The translations under genes were made by a program, and so were the position numbers. Below, one piece after another: positions 52,040 to 61,762 of a stretch of DNA of 64,000 bases (the stretch's first letter is position 1; each line of letters starts with the position of its first letter). Location: assembly GCA_937921035.1 (NCBI GenBank), contig CALEUL010000011.1:1-64000 (forward strand), in the 5' to 3' direction. Origin of the DNA: an uncultured Porphyromonadaceae bacterium (GTDB lineage: Bacteria > Bacteroidota > Bacteroidia > Bacteroidales > Muribaculaceae). Below the pieces are notes generated by a model. That model saw only the letters and a list, made by a program, of their open reading frames with translations. It searched no databases and was not told where the DNA came from.

Positions 52040-54051
52040 CCAACGAAGAATTCCGCCGGGCCATCGTCCGCGGCATACCCGAAGAAATACCGGCCGCGAA
52101 GCCATACGACACCGAGGTGAACCATGCTCCGCGCCGCAAAAAAATACTTACGCCGGAACAGGAACGCCTTGCGCTGAAGAACGCCCTTCGATACTTCCCC
52201 GCAAGCCAGCACGCAGCACTCGCGCCCGAATTCGCCGACGAACTGCGTCGATACGGCCGCATCTACATGTACCGCTACCGTCCCGATTACCCCATGCACG
52301 CACGCAACATCGACGAGTACCCGGCACGCAGCCGACAGGCTGCCGCTATCATGATGATGATACAGAACAATCTGGATCCCGCCGTGGCACAGCATCCCCA
52401 CGAGCTGATTACCTACGGCGGAAACGGCGCCGTGTTCCAGAACTGGGCACAGTATCTGCTTACCATGCGCTACCTCAGCGAAATGACCGACGAGCAGACC
52501 CTTGTGATGTATTCCGGGCATCCGCTGGGCCTGTTCCCATCGCACAAGAACGCTCCGCGCGTAGTGGTTACCAACGGCATGGTCATTCCCAACTACTCCA
52601 AACCCGACGACTGGGAGCGCTTCAATGCAATGGGCGTGAGCCAGTACGGCCAGATGACGGCCGGCTCGTACATGTACATCGGTCCGCAGGGCATAGTACA
52701 CGGCACCACCATAACCGTACTCAACGCCGTACGCCGCCACAGCAAGGACGGCAAACTCGGCGGCATGCTGTTCGTTACTGCCGGCCTGGGAGGCATGAGC
52801 GGAGCACAACCCAAGGCAGGCAACATTGCCGGAGTGGTGTCGGTAACCGCCGAAATCAACCCCAAGGCAGTAGAAAAGCGCCATGCTCAGGGATGGGTGG
52901 ACGAGGTATACACCTCGCTTGACGAGCTTATCGACCGCATTCGCCGCGCCCGCGCCGAGGCCGTGCCGGTATCGCTGGCTTATCAGGGAAATATCGTCGA
53001 CCTATGGGAGCGCCTGGCAAACGAGGACATTCCCGTTGAACTCGGTTCCGACCAGACTTCGCTGCACAACCCGTGGGCCGGAGGCTACTATCCCGTCGGC
53101 ATGACTTTCGAGGAATCCAAAGCTATGATGGCCGACAATCCCGCCGAATTCAAAAAGCGCGTGCAGGAGTCGCTGCGGCGTCAGGTTGCGGCAATCAACA
53201 GACTTGCAGACCGGGGCATGTACTTCTTTGACTACGGCAACGCTTTCCTGCTTGAATCGTCGCGTGCCGGCGCCGATATCATGACCGCCGACGGCAAATT
53301 CCGCTATCCCTCGTATGTACAAGATATCATGGGCCCGCTGTTCTTCGACTACGGCTTCGGCCCCTTCCGTTGGGTTTGTACATCGTGCGATCCCGCCGAC
53401 CTTGCCAAGACCGACGAAATCGCCGCCCGCGTGCTCGAGGAAATCCGCCGCGACGCACCGGACGATATCAAGGGGCAGCTCGACGACAACATCCACTGGA
53501 TCAAGGAAGCCGGTCCGAACCACCTTGTTGTTGGCTCGCAGGCCCGTATTCTTTACGCCGATTCAGAAGGACGCACCAAGATAGCTCTCGCCTTCAACGA
53601 CGCCGTAGCTCGCGGCGAAATCTCGGCTCCCGTTGTTCTCGGCCGCGACCATCATGACGTAAGCGGCACCGATTCACCCTTCCGCGAGACCTCCAACATA
53701 TACGACGGCTCGCAGTTTACCGCCGACATGGCCGTACAGAACGTGATTGGCGACTCGTTCCGCGGCGCCACCTGGGTATCGCTGCACAACGGCGGCGGCG
53801 TAGGATGGGGCGAAGTGATAAACGGCGGCTTCGGCATGGTTGTCGACGGCACCCCCGAGGCAGCCCGCCGCATAAACTCCATGCTGCTGTGGGACGTCAA
53901 CAACGGCATCGCACGCCGCAGCTGGGCGCGCAACAAAGGCGCTATGGACGCCATAAAGCGCGAAATGGACCGCACACCCGGCCTCACAGTAACGTTCCCC
54001 AACATCGCCGACGATTCCTTAATTGATAAAGCTCTTGAAAACCATGATTAA
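52036..54051 (+). CDS. hutU: Urocanate hydratase
   Basis: A 671-residue urocanase converting urocanate to imidazolonepropionate with tightly bound NAD. Signatures: YSGHPLGLFPSH near 165, ITVLNAVRRHSKDGKLGG-type core, GLGGMSGAQPKAG near 254, ELGSDQTSLHNPW near 334 with the adjacent catalytic region, and DYGNAFLLES near 399. It is about 100 residues longer than the common ~555-residue enzyme, as in other Bacteroidetes. Overlaps hutH by eight bases. Confidence 0.95.
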   Translation: MTNEEFRRAIVRGIPEEIPAAKPYDTEVNHAPRRKKILTPEQERLALKNALRYFPASQHAALAPEFADELRRYGRIYMYRYRPDYPMHARNIDEYPARSRQAAAIMMMIQNNLDPAVAQHPHELITYGGNGAVFQNWAQYLLTMRYLSEMTDEQTLVMYSGHPLGLFPSHKNAPRVVVTNGMVIPNYSKPDDWERFNAMGVSQYGQMTAGSYMYIGPQGIVHGTTITVLNAVRRHSKDGKLGGMLFVTAGLGGMSGAQPKAGNIAGVVSVTAEINPKAVEKRHAQGWVDEVYTSLDELIDRIRRARAEAVPVSLAYQGNIVDLWERLANEDIPVELGSDQTSLHNPWAGGYYPVGMTFEESKAMMADNPAEFKKRVQESLRRQVAAINRLADRGMYFFDYGNAFLLESSRAGADIMTADGKFRYPSYVQDIMGPLFFDYGFGPFRWVCTSCDPADLAKTDEIAARVLEEIRRDAPDDIKGQLDDNIHWIKEAGPNHLVVGSQARILYADSEGRTKIALAFNDAVARGEISAPVVLGRDHHDVSGTDSPFRETSNIYDGSQFTADMAVQNVIGDSFRGATWVSLHNGGGVGWGEVINGGFGMVVDGTPEAARRINSMLLWDVNNGIARRSWARNKGAMDAIKREMDRTPGLTVTFPNIADDSLIDKALENHD

Positions 54052-55531
54052 AACTCACAAGATATCTCCGGCACGCATCACGCCTGCCGACGTATGCCGC
54101 CTTGTACTCGAAGGCGCCCGCCTGTCGCTGAGCGACGAGGCAATCGCTGCGATAGTCCATTGCCGCGAATACCTCGACAAAAAGATGGAAACCTGCAAGG
54201 AACCCATCTACGGTATCACAACGGGCTTCGGCTCGCTGTGCAACATCTCCATCAATGCCGACGACCTCTCGCAACTTCAGAAAAACCTTGTTATGTCGCA
54301 TGCCTGCGGCGTCGGCGACCGCGTGGACTCGCAAATCGTCAAGACCATGCTTCTGCTGAAAGTGCAGTCGCTCAGCTACGGCAACTCGGGCGTGCAGCTG
54401 TCCACCGTACAGCGCATGATAGATTTCTTCAACGAAGATATCATACCTGTAGTATACCAGCAGGGCTCTCTCGGCGCTTCCGGCGACCTTGCCCCGCTTG
54501 CAAACATGTGCCTGCCGCTGCTCGGCCTCGGCGAGGTTGAGTACAAAGGCAAGACTGTACCCGCCGACGACGTTCTGGCCGAAAAAGGCTGGGAACCGGT
54601 GCGCCTGATGTCGAAAGAGGGTCTGGCGCTGCTCAACGGCACGCAGTTCATGTCGGCTCATGCCGTGTGGGGCGCGTGGCGCGCCAAAACGCTTGTGCAG
54701 AAGGCCAACCGCATAGCCGCGATGTCGCTGGACGCCTTCGACGGCCGCATAGAACCATTCGGCAAAGAGGTGAACGAGGTTCGCCATCATGCCGGACAGA
54801 TTGCCGTGGCCGCCGACATGTCGCGCCTGCTTGCGGGGAGCGAGCTAATCGCGCAGCCCAAAGTGCATGTACAGGACCCATATTCGTTCCGCTGCATCCC
54901 GCAGGTACACGGTGCCGTCCTTGACGCCGTAGACTTCGTGTACAATGTCATCACCGACGAGATAAACAGCCCCACCGACAATCCCACCATATTCCCTGAC
55001 GAGGACATAATAGTTTCCGCCGGCAACTTCCACGGCGAGCCCATCGCCATGCCAATGGACTACCTCGCCCTTGCCATGACAGAGCTGTCCAACATAAGCG
55101 AACGCCGCATCTACAAGCTGATAGGCGGTACGCGAGGGCTGCCCTCGTTCCTGGTGGCCAAACCGGGACTCAACAGCGGCTTCATGATCACCCAGTATGC
55201 CGCCGCATCCATCCTCAACCAGAGCAAAGGCCTGTGCTGGCCCACAAGCTGCGACTCCATCCCGTCGTCACAGGGCCAGGAAGACCATGTGTCTATGGGT
55301 TCCAACTCTGCCACGAAGCTCATCAGGATTGTGGACAACACCACCCGCATCCTGGGCATTGAGCTTATGGCCGCGGCTCAGGCGCTCGAGTTCCGCCGTC
55401 CGCTGCGTTCGTCGGCAGAAACAGAGGCTCTGTTTGCCGATTTCCGCGCCTACGTGCCGTTCGTGGATGTCGACACCGTTATGTCGCCGCTGCTGGATAA
55501 GTCCATTAAATACGTCGACGAATGTATGTAA
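54044..55531 (+). CDS. hutH: Histidine ammonia-lyase
   Basis: A 495-residue enzyme making urocanate and ammonia from histidine. The self-processing Ala-Ser-Gly triad that forms the MIO group is in GSLGASGDLAPLA (triad near 145-147); YGITTGFGSL near 54 and NSATKL near 420 are also in place. ATG 54044 is used; the earlier ATG at 54023 lies inside hutU. Overlaps hutI by ten bases. Confidence 0.96.
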   Translation: MIKTHKISPARITPADVCRLVLEGARLSLSDEAIAAIVHCREYLDKKMETCKEPIYGITTGFGSLCNISINADDLSQLQKNLVMSHACGVGDRVDSQIVKTMLLLKVQSLSYGNSGVQLSTVQRMIDFFNEDIIPVVYQQGSLGASGDLAPLANMCLPLLGLGEVEYKGKTVPADDVLAEKGWEPVRLMSKEGLALLNGTQFMSAHAVWGAWRAKTLVQKANRIAAMSLDAFDGRIEPFGKEVNEVRHHAGQIAVAADMSRLLAGSELIAQPKVHVQDPYSFRCIPQVHGAVLDAVDFVYNVITDEINSPTDNPTIFPDEDIIVSAGNFHGEPIAMPMDYLALAMTELSNISERRIYKLIGGTRGLPSFLVAKPGLNSGFMITQYAAASILNQSKGLCWPTSCDSIPSSQGQEDHVSMGSNSATKLIRIVDNTTRILGIELMAAAQALEFRRPLRSSAETEALFADFRAYVPFVDVDTVMSPLLDKSIKYVDECM

Positions 55532-56757
55532 TCAACATAGGCCGCATTCACGGAATAGTGGATGCGGCCACAGCATATCTGCGCGGCGCCGGCATGCTGT
55601 CTGGCGCCGCTACCCTCGATAACGCCTATATCCGCGTCGTTGGCGAGAGCATCGCCGCTTTTGGCCGCATGGACGATTGTCCAGCGCCCGATGCCGGCGA
55701 GGATGTGATTGACGCCCGCGGAGGCATAGTGATTCCAGCTTTCTGCGACTCCCATACCCACATTATCTATGCCGGCAGCCGCGAGGGTGAATTTGTGGAC
55801 AAAATAAAGGGACTGAGCTACGAGGACATTGCTCGCCACGGCGGTGGCATCCTCAATTCCGCCGACAGGCTGCACGACACTCCGGAAGACGAACTTTTCG
55901 AGAGTGCCCTGCGTCGCGCCCGCCTTATGATGGAACGCGGCACCGGCGCTTTCGAAGTAAAGACCGGATACGGCCTCAACACCGTCGACGAACTGAAGAT
56001 GCTGCGGGTGGCCGCACGTCTGCGCGACGCCGTCGACGCTCGGGTAAAGATAACTTTCCTCGGCGCCCACGCCGTCGGACGCGCCTACACCGGGCGCCAG
56101 AACGCGTATGTGGACATGCTGATACATGAGATGCTGCCCGCCATAGCCGCGGAAGGCATCGCCGATTATGTGGATGTGTTCTGCGATACAGGTTTCTTCA
56201 CACCGGAAGAGACAACGCGCATAATCCAGGCGGCCGTCCCGTACGGGATGCTGCCGAAGATCCACGCCAACGAGCTTGGCATATCCGGCGGCGTACAGGC
56301 GGGAGTGGCAGGCAACGCCGTGTCGGTAGACCACCTCGAACAGATAGGCGAGGAAGAGATAGCACTGTTGGCCAATGCCGACACCGTAGCCACCATGCTG
56401 CCCGGCGCTTCGTTCTTCTCGCGCCTGCCCTACGGCAAAGCGCGGCGCGCAATCGACAGCGGAGCCATTTTAGCACTCGCCAGCGACTACAACCCGGGGT
56501 CGTCGCCCTCGGGGGACATGCGTTTTGTAATGACTTTGGGGTGCATACAGATGCGTCTGCTGCCGCAGGAAGCCCTTACGGCATGTACACTCAACGGCGC
56601 AGCCGCCATGCAGCTGGGCCACCAATGCGGCGCCATAGGCGCCGGCCGCGACGCCTCGTTTATCGTCGTGCGCCCCGGAATTTCACTCGACTACATACCT
56701 TACGCCTATACCGAACCCTTTATAGCGCATACACTGCACATGGGTCATATCGGCTGA
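55522..56757 (+). CDS. hutI: Imidazolonepropionase
   Basis: A 411-residue amidohydrolase opening imidazolonepropionate to formiminoglutamate. Metal ligands are in CDSHTHIIYAGSREGEF near 75, GAHAVG near 178, HANELG near 245 and ASDYNPGS near 320. Completes the hut pathway between hutU and ftcD. Meets the convergent gene at 56768. Confidence 0.95.
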   Translation: MYVINIGRIHGIVDAATAYLRGAGMLSGAATLDNAYIRVVGESIAAFGRMDDCPAPDAGEDVIDARGGIVIPAFCDSHTHIIYAGSREGEFVDKIKGLSYEDIARHGGGILNSADRLHDTPEDELFESALRRARLMMERGTGAFEVKTGYGLNTVDELKMLRVAARLRDAVDARVKITFLGAHAVGRAYTGRQNAYVDMLIHEMLPAIAAEGIADYVDVFCDTGFFTPEETTRIIQAAVPYGMLPKIHANELGISGGVQAGVAGNAVSVDHLEQIGEEEIALLANADTVATMLPGASFFSRLPYGKARRAIDSGAILALASDYNPGSSPSGDMRFVMTLGCIQMRLLPQEALTACTLNGAAAMQLGHQCGAIGAGRDASFIVVRPGISLDYIPYAYTEPFIAHTLHMGHIG

Positions 56758-56767
56758 TGCAGGTGCG

Positions 56768-57523
56768 TCAGCGTACGGGAAAGCGGAAAGCGCGGAGTGC
56801 GGCGTTGAGATCGGCTTCGCGTCCGTTGCAGTATGTATCGCACACCATGTGGAAAGCCCTGGAGTGGTTCATCTCGCTCAGATGCGCCAGTTCATGGAGG
56901 ATAACGAAGTCCCGCAGATTATCGGGGAGGAAGATAAGACGCGGGCTAAGGGTGATGATGCCTTTGCTGTCGCATGTTCCGAGGCTTCGCTTGCGGTATT
57001 TCACATCCCACCCCGCAGGATGGCGCCCGATGATACCGGCAAGCTCGTCAGCACGGGGTATTATATAGCGTCGTACGGCCTTTGTAGCAGCGCTGATAAG
57101 CACCCGATTCAGGAACTGCTGTGCGTGCGCAGCCTCTATGCCATTATCGTGCAGGGCGGCCGTAAGACTGATCACGCAATTGGCCCGCTTGCCGCGCAGG
57201 GGTGCATCGGAATGAAATTCGAAGTATGCGCCCTTGTCGGAAAGGCGGTACGGCTCGGCTGAAATCTCGAAATCGACCGGATTGCCGTCGATAATCTGCC
57301 CTATATGAAATGCCTGATCGGGCTTCAGTTCCAACAGTTGGCGTATGTTGCTGCTTATAAAAGCCTCGTATGCGTCCAGCGGACAATCGCGCGGCACTGT
57401 AACGAGAAGTTGCGGCCCTTCCCAGCGGGCGCGGATGCCGCGTGCCGAACCGTGGACCTTGACGTGTATTCTGCCTAACTCCGGGTGAGTATATGTGGAT
57501 GTGGCTACCGTGTACCTTAGCAT
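56768..57523 (-). CDS. YgjP-like (DUF45) metallopeptidase-fold protein
   Basis: A 251-residue protein with zinc-binding HELAHLSEMNHS near 215 (HExxH plus a third His downstream) and the DUF45/WLM-type beta region before it. Family members such as YgjP are called putative metal-dependent hydrolases; substrate is unknown. ATG 57523 lies ten bases past the nadK stop, which supports it over the longer frame overlapping nadK. Probable operon with nadK. Confidence 0.82.
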   Translation of the reverse strand: MLRYTVATSTYTHPELGRIHVKVHGSARGIRARWEGPQLLVTVPRDCPLDAYEAFISSNIRQLLELKPDQAFHIGQIIDGNPVDFEISAEPYRLSDKGAYFEFHSDAPLRGKRANCVISLTAALHDNGIEAAHAQQFLNRVLISAATKAVRRYIIPRADELAGIIGRHPAGWDVKYRKRSLGTCDSKGIITLSPRLIFLPDNLRDFVILHELAHLSEMNHSRAFHMVCDTYCNGREADLNAALRAFRFPVR

Positions 57524-57533
57524 GGAGACAAGT

Positions 57534-58394
57534 TTATTGCTCGCCCCAGTGCAGTTTGTTGCGCAGCGTGTCAGCGAAGCTGTGGTCGGCAATCTGAAGC
57601 ACTTTCACGCAGAACGGCGCCCGCGATATCACTATCCTGGTATCCATGTCCACTGGGGCAGAACGGCCGTCGACGGCTACGCGCACCTGTCGGCTTCGTC
57701 CGCTGGGTACGATGCCAATCTGCGAGCTGCCATCCACTACGAGCGGACGCATCGACAATGAATGCGCGGCAACGGGCGAGATTACATTAACGTCTACCGT
57801 AGGCTGCACTATCGGCCCGCCGACAGACATGCTGTATGCCGTACTGCCGGTAGAGGTGCAAACTATCAGCCCGTCGGCACGGTAATCGGCAAGGAATATT
57901 CCGTCCAGCGATACGGCGGCGCTGATCATTGACGCCGACTCTTCTTTGGTTATCGAAATGTCGTTCAGGGCATATTTCCCAACGAACTGCGGCATTTCCG
58001 GCTGCTCCAGACACAGGAGGCTTCGCCGTTCCAGGCGGAAGCGGTCGTTCTCGATATACTCGGGCAGATGCGGCAGCTCCTCCAGCGATATTGCCGAAAG
58101 GAATCCAAGATGGCCGGTATTTACGCCAACGATAGGAATCTCCATATCGCCCACCCATACGGCAGCCCGCAGGAAGGTACCGTCGCCACCGAGGCTCACG
58201 ACAAGGTCGGCACCGTCGGGAGTTTCCGCTTCGGAAACACCTTCGATAATGTCCGGTGCAATTTCGACAAGGTGTGCCAGCAGCTTCTGGTGCATGGCAA
58301 TTCCGATACCACGGCTGCGCAACACATCCAGGAAGCGTGCAATGCCTCCGATAGCGGCATGTTGGCGTCGGCTGCCGTAAATTGCTATTTTCAT
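57534..58394 (-). CDS. nadK: NAD kinase
   Basis: A 286-residue ATP-NAD kinase making NADP. GGDGT at about 71-75, NTGHLGFLS near 96 and TSTGSTAYSMSVGGP near 181 mark the active site. It lies three bases after the ACT-like gene and upstream of the DUF45 gene on the minus strand. Confidence 0.95.
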   Translation of the reverse strand: MKIAIYGSRRQHAAIGGIARFLDVLRSRGIGIAMHQKLLAHLVEIAPDIIEGVSEAETPDGADLVVSLGGDGTFLRAAVWVGDMEIPIVGVNTGHLGFLSAISLEELPHLPEYIENDRFRLERRSLLCLEQPEMPQFVGKYALNDISITKEESASMISAAVSLDGIFLADYRADGLIVCTSTGSTAYSMSVGGPIVQPTVDVNVISPVAAHSLSMRPLVVDGSSQIGIVPSGRSRQVRVAVDGRSAPVDMDTRIVISRAPFCVKVLQIADHSFADTLRNKLHWGEQ

Positions 58395-58397
58395 GCT

Positions 58398-58787
58398 TTA
58401 TATATCGAGATAGTGGAAAAGATCCTGTATGCGGCGGGCGGTGGTATCGTCGGGGTCGGCGGACGAAGATGTTCCGAGGACCGTGTATCCATATCGCTCG
58501 AGGGAGCGACAGATGCTCGATGCCGAACGGTGGTTTACACGGATATCGAAAATCACGGGAAATTTGGCATCGGAACGCTCGTCGACATCAATGTCGGAAT
58601 AGTCGCCCTTCTCGCCGAAAGAGGTCACGTTAAGATTGAGAATGTGTGCGTTGCAGTCCTCCACGGCGCGGGCAATACGCGATGCGCTGTAGTCCTGCCT
58701 GCTGCAGCCCACCAAGAGACGCGAACTCTCCGCTACCGACGGAAAGAGGTAGTCGTTTTCGGGGAATTTTATTTCTTTTGCGCTCAA
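58398..58787 (-). CDS. Stand-alone ACT-like domain, apparent remnant of a CBS-domain protein
   Basis: A 129-residue protein. Residues about 35-125 match the C-terminal ACT-like part (RIARAVEDCNAHILNLNV, then FDIRV and YGYTVLG) of the CBS-pair protein that sits between pdxJ and nadK in related genomes. The two N-terminal CBS domains are missing and no remnant lies in the 109 bases upstream. Could be a functional ligand-binding single domain; truncation is inferred from gene order. Confidence 0.6.
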   Translation of the reverse strand: MSAKEIKFPENDYLFPSVAESSRLLVGCSRQDYSASRIARAVEDCNAHILNLNVTSFGEKGDYSDIDVDERSDAKFPVIFDIRVNHRSASSICRSLERYGYTVLGTSSSADPDDTTARRIQDLFHYLDI

Positions 58788-58815
58788 AATCTTTCGTGGT
58801 TTTATTAATTCTGAT

Positions 58816-58823
58816 TATTTTTG
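58816..58823 (+). promoter_or_regulatory. -7 element of the pdxJ operon
   Basis: TATTTTTG, 73 bases before pdxJ. The long A-rich leader between them shows no clear structure. Confidence 0.45.
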
Positions 58824-58896
58824 CAATCGCAAACCAAGGTACAAGCTCGGAATTTTGCGAAATGCAATTACAAATTTAGGAAAAAATCTACATTAA

Positions 58897-59619
58897 ATGA
58901 CAAATCTCAGCGTTAATATAAATAAAATAGCCACCCTACGAAATGCCCGAGGCGAAAACAGGCCGGATGTAGAGGCTGTAGCCCTTGATATCGAGAGCTT
59001 CGGCGCCGACGGCATTACCGTGCATCCGCGCCCCGATGAAAGGCACATCCGCCGATCGGATGTATACAAACTTCGCCCGTCGCTGCGCTGCGAGTTCAAT
59101 ATTGAAGGCTATCCTTCGCCTGAATTCGTTGATCTGGTGCTAAAGGTACGTCCCACACAGGTTACTCTTGTGCCCGACGCTCCGGATGCAATCACCTCGA
59201 GCAGCGGCTGGGATGTATCCGCCAACGCAGAATTCCTCACCTCGCTTGTAGAGCGTTTCAAGGAAGCGGGCATTCGCACCTCAATCTTCATAAACGCCGA
59301 CCCTCAGGTTGTGCGTGCCGCCGCCGCCACGGGCGCCGACCGTGTTGAGCTGTACACCAAACCGTATGCCGACCTCTACCCGACCAACCCCGAGAAAGCC
59401 GTCGCTCCTTTTGTAGAGACAGCACTGGCAGCCCGCAAGGCCGGTCTGGGCGTTAATGCCGGCCACGACCTCAACCTCGACAATCTGGAATTCTTCAGCC
59501 GTCAGATACCATTCCTCAGCGAAGTTTCCATTGGCCACGCCCTTATATGCGACGCCCTTTATTTAGGGCTCCGCGAAACCGTGCGCCGCTACAAGGAAGC
59601 GCTGCAACACCGTAGTTAA
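58897..59619 (+). CDS. pdxJ: Pyridoxine 5'-phosphate synthase
   Basis: A 240-residue TIM-barrel enzyme closing the pyridoxine ring from 3-amino-2-oxopropyl phosphate and deoxyxylulose phosphate. Motifs: LSVNINKIATLRNARG at the N-terminus, GADGITVHPRPDERHI near 36, EFNIEG near 70 and LNAGHDLN-type VNAGHDLN near 187 and SIGHALI near 211. Together with pdxB in this window it serves vitamin B6 synthesis. First gene of the ExbB/ExbD unit. Confidence 0.95.
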   Translation: MTNLSVNINKIATLRNARGENRPDVEAVALDIESFGADGITVHPRPDERHIRRSDVYKLRPSLRCEFNIEGYPSPEFVDLVLKVRPTQVTLVPDAPDAITSSSGWDVSANAEFLTSLVERFKEAGIRTSIFINADPQVVRAAAATGADRVELYTKPYADLYPTNPEKAVAPFVETALAARKAGLGVNAGHDLNLDNLEFFSRQIPFLSEVSIGHALICDALYLGLRETVRRYKEALQHRS

Positions 59620-59649
59620 ACCAGTCAAAACCTATAAAAAGCTAAGCTT

Positions 59650-60267
59650 ATGAGTCTTTGGGAATTGTGCCTTCAGGGCGGATGGACAATGCTGCCGATA
59701 GCGTTGCTGTTCCTGCTGTGCGTGTACGTTTTTATCGAGCGCACGATCGCCATCAGCCGTGCCGGATCCGAGGATGAAAACTTTATGCAGCGCATAAAAG
59801 GATATATCCACGAGGGCGAAATCGAAAGCGCCTTAAACCTCTGCCGCAAGGCAAATACACCCTATTCGCGCCTTATCGAAAAAGGCATCTCGCGCATAGG
59901 CCGCTCCATGAACGATATCCTTGTTGCCATCGAGAATACCGGCAACCTTGAGATTGCCTCGCTGAGCCGCGGCCTGCCCTGGCTCGCCACTACCGCGGCA
60001 GGCGCCCCGATGCTCGGCTTCCTCGGCACGGTAATAGGTATGGTCGAAGCCTTCTACGCCATTGCGCAGTCCGGCAGTTCGGCCACCATCGACTCCTTTG
60101 CCGGTGGCATATATTCGGCACTCGTTACAACAGTGGCCGGTCTAATAGTGGGCGTCGTTGCCCTGTTCGCCTACAACTATCTTGTGGCGCGCATAAACAA
60201 GATAATGAACCGTATGGAGGCCCGCACTATGGACTTTATGGACCTTCTGAACGAACCCGCGGCGTGA
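59650..60267 (+). CDS. exbB: ExbB/TolQ/MotA-family proton channel
   Basis: A 205-residue protein with three membrane helices (about 12-32, 113-135, 155-180). Pattern GLPWLATTAAGAPMLGFLGTVIGM near 108 is the ExbB proton-pathway helix. With ExbD and the TonB-like protein that follow it harnesses proton flow for outer-membrane receptors such as those in this window. One base separates it from exbD. Confidence 0.92.
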   Translation: MSLWELCLQGGWTMLPIALLFLLCVYVFIERTIAISRAGSEDENFMQRIKGYIHEGEIESALNLCRKANTPYSRLIEKGISRIGRSMNDILVAIENTGNLEIASLSRGLPWLATTAAGAPMLGFLGTVIGMVEAFYAIAQSGSSATIDSFAGGIYSALVTTVAGLIVGVVALFAYNYLVARINKIMNRMEARTMDFMDLLNEPAA

Positions 60268-60268
60268 T

Positions 60269-60721
60269 ATGGCACTGAAAAGACAGCAGGATATGCTTGC
60301 CACATTCTCGATGGCATCTATGACCGACGTTGTGTTCCTTCTGTTGGTGTTCTTCATGGTAACTTCGTCGTTTGTCTTTCCGACGGCGATAGAGGTAAAT
60401 CTGCCCCAGAGCAGCCAGCAGACACCCGCCAAGCCCACCAACCGCATCTTTGTGGACGCCGAAGGGGCCTATTATGTGGCTGCCGCCGACGCAGACCCCG
60501 TGCCCGTGGCCGCCGACTCCCTGGTGTCGTTCTTCGCCGCTCTTGCACCGGCCGACTCTCTCGGCGCCGTGGCCGTATATGCCGACGAGGATGTGAAATA
60601 CGGCAATATCGTGCAACTGCTGAACCTCGGCGCCGAAAATTCGATAAAGATGGTACTGGCCACGAAGCCCGCCAAAGCTCCGCAGCCAGCAGATGACGCG
60701 ACAACCAATGACGTCAGATGA
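60269..60721 (+). CDS. exbD: ExbD/TolR-family protein
   Basis: A 150-residue protein with one helix at about 12-33. The conserved Asp is in SMTDVVFLLLVFFM (Asp near 16). The periplasmic domain ends in a short Ala/Pro tail. Works with ExbB; its end overlaps the TonB-like gene by 14 bases. Confidence 0.9.
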   Translation: MALKRQQDMLATFSMASMTDVVFLLLVFFMVTSSFVFPTAIEVNLPQSSQQTPAKPTNRIFVDAEGAYYVAAADADPVPVAADSLVSFFAALAPADSLGAVAVYADEDVKYGNIVQLLNLGAENSIKMVLATKPAKAPQPADDATTNDVR

Positions 60722-61502
60722 GATAAAAGCCCTCGCAGCAACCGTTGCAGCCGGCATTGCGGTAGTGGCGGTACTATTGCTGTGCAAGCTCAGCTTCGAT
60801 CCGTCGTCGCTGCCGCAGCCCCCGCGCCCGATGACAGAAGTGGTGGAGCAGGACGAGGAATTCGTAGAATTTTTTGAGCAGCCAGTTCCCAAAGGTCCTT
60901 CGTCGCAGGCATACGCCCCCGATAATCGTACAGCCGAAGCTCACGGAGCCGACGCCTCGGGCACAGACCTTACGGACGCCGGAGAGATTGCCCCAGCAAT
61001 ACCCGATGTGGTATCGGAACAGCCCGCGCCCATACAGAAACCCAAGAAAGAGCAACCGCAGAAAACCGGTCCAACCCAACAGGAACTCGAGGCTGAAGCA
61101 CGCAGAAAGGCTCGCAAGGGTATAGCCGACGCCTTCAAGACAAAGCCCGAGGCAAACGACAACACCAACGCCAACGGCAACACCCCCGGCGATGCCGGCA
61201 AACCCGAGGCATCGCCCAGCGCTGTGGACGGCACCGGCACCGGAAGCGTGGGCGGAGGATGGATAATGCCGAAATATGCAAAGGTAAAAACCGGACAGAC
61301 AGGACGTATCGACCTGCTTGCCGTTATCGACGCGTCGGGACATGTGATAAAAATAGAACAGACCGGAGGCAAGGCACCGGCCGGCGCCGACCCGGCCTTA
61401 GTGGCCAAATGTATAGCGGAAGTGCGCCGCCACACCTTTACCCGTTCCGACAACAACGCCCCTCCCAGCGCCACTGCCCGCATCTCCTACATATTCAGGT
61501 AG
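60708..61502 (+). CDS. TonB-like energy transducer
   Basis: A 264-residue single-pass protein: helix at about 8-28, a Pro/Glu/Gln-rich spacer to about 190 (PPRPMTEVVEQ, EQPAPIQKPKKEQP) and a short C-terminal domain (MPKYAKVKTGQTGRIDL to the end) of the TonB/TolA class. It would contact TonB boxes of outer-membrane receptors. ATG 60708 is used; 60693 is possible. Confidence 0.85.
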   Translation: MTSDEIKALAATVAAGIAVVAVLLLCKLSFDPSSLPQPPRPMTEVVEQDEEFVEFFEQPVPKGPSSQAYAPDNRTAEAHGADASGTDLTDAGEIAPAIPDVVSEQPAPIQKPKKEQPQKTGPTQQELEAEARRKARKGIADAFKTKPEANDNTNANGNTPGDAGKPEASPSAVDGTGTGSVGGGWIMPKYAKVKTGQTGRIDLLAVIDASGHVIKIEQTGGKAPAGADPALVAKCIAEVRRHTFTRSDNNAPPSATARISYIFR

Positions 61503-61605
61503 GCATACGGAGTGCTTTTCCCGCACAATTATTATGCTTTAACAAACAGATGTTTGCCCAAATTGTTTTATTGTTATATTCTGTAATTTTAAATCAAAGA
61601 CAAAT

Positions 61606-61701
61606 ATGGCAACAACAATTAAAGCAGCCCCTATTCCTACCGGCGATCTGTCTGAAAATTTCAGCATCCGCACCCTACACTCCACACCACCCACCCGATG
61701 A
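61606..61701 (+). CDS. Doubtful 31-residue ORF, possible gene remnant
   Basis: ATG 61606 to TGA 61699-61701. The first ~19 residues (MATTIKAAPIPTGDLSENF) look like the beginning of small Bacteroidetes proteins that accompany toxin-like genes, but the rest is not similar to anything I know. The region 61503-61605 before it holds no other gene. Confidence 0.25.
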   Translation: MATTIKAAPIPTGDLSENFSIRTLHSTPPTR

Positions 61702-61762
61702 TTTGATTTGCGGGAACGGCGGTTTTTTCGTATTTTCGCGAAATAATTAAAAATAATCGCTC

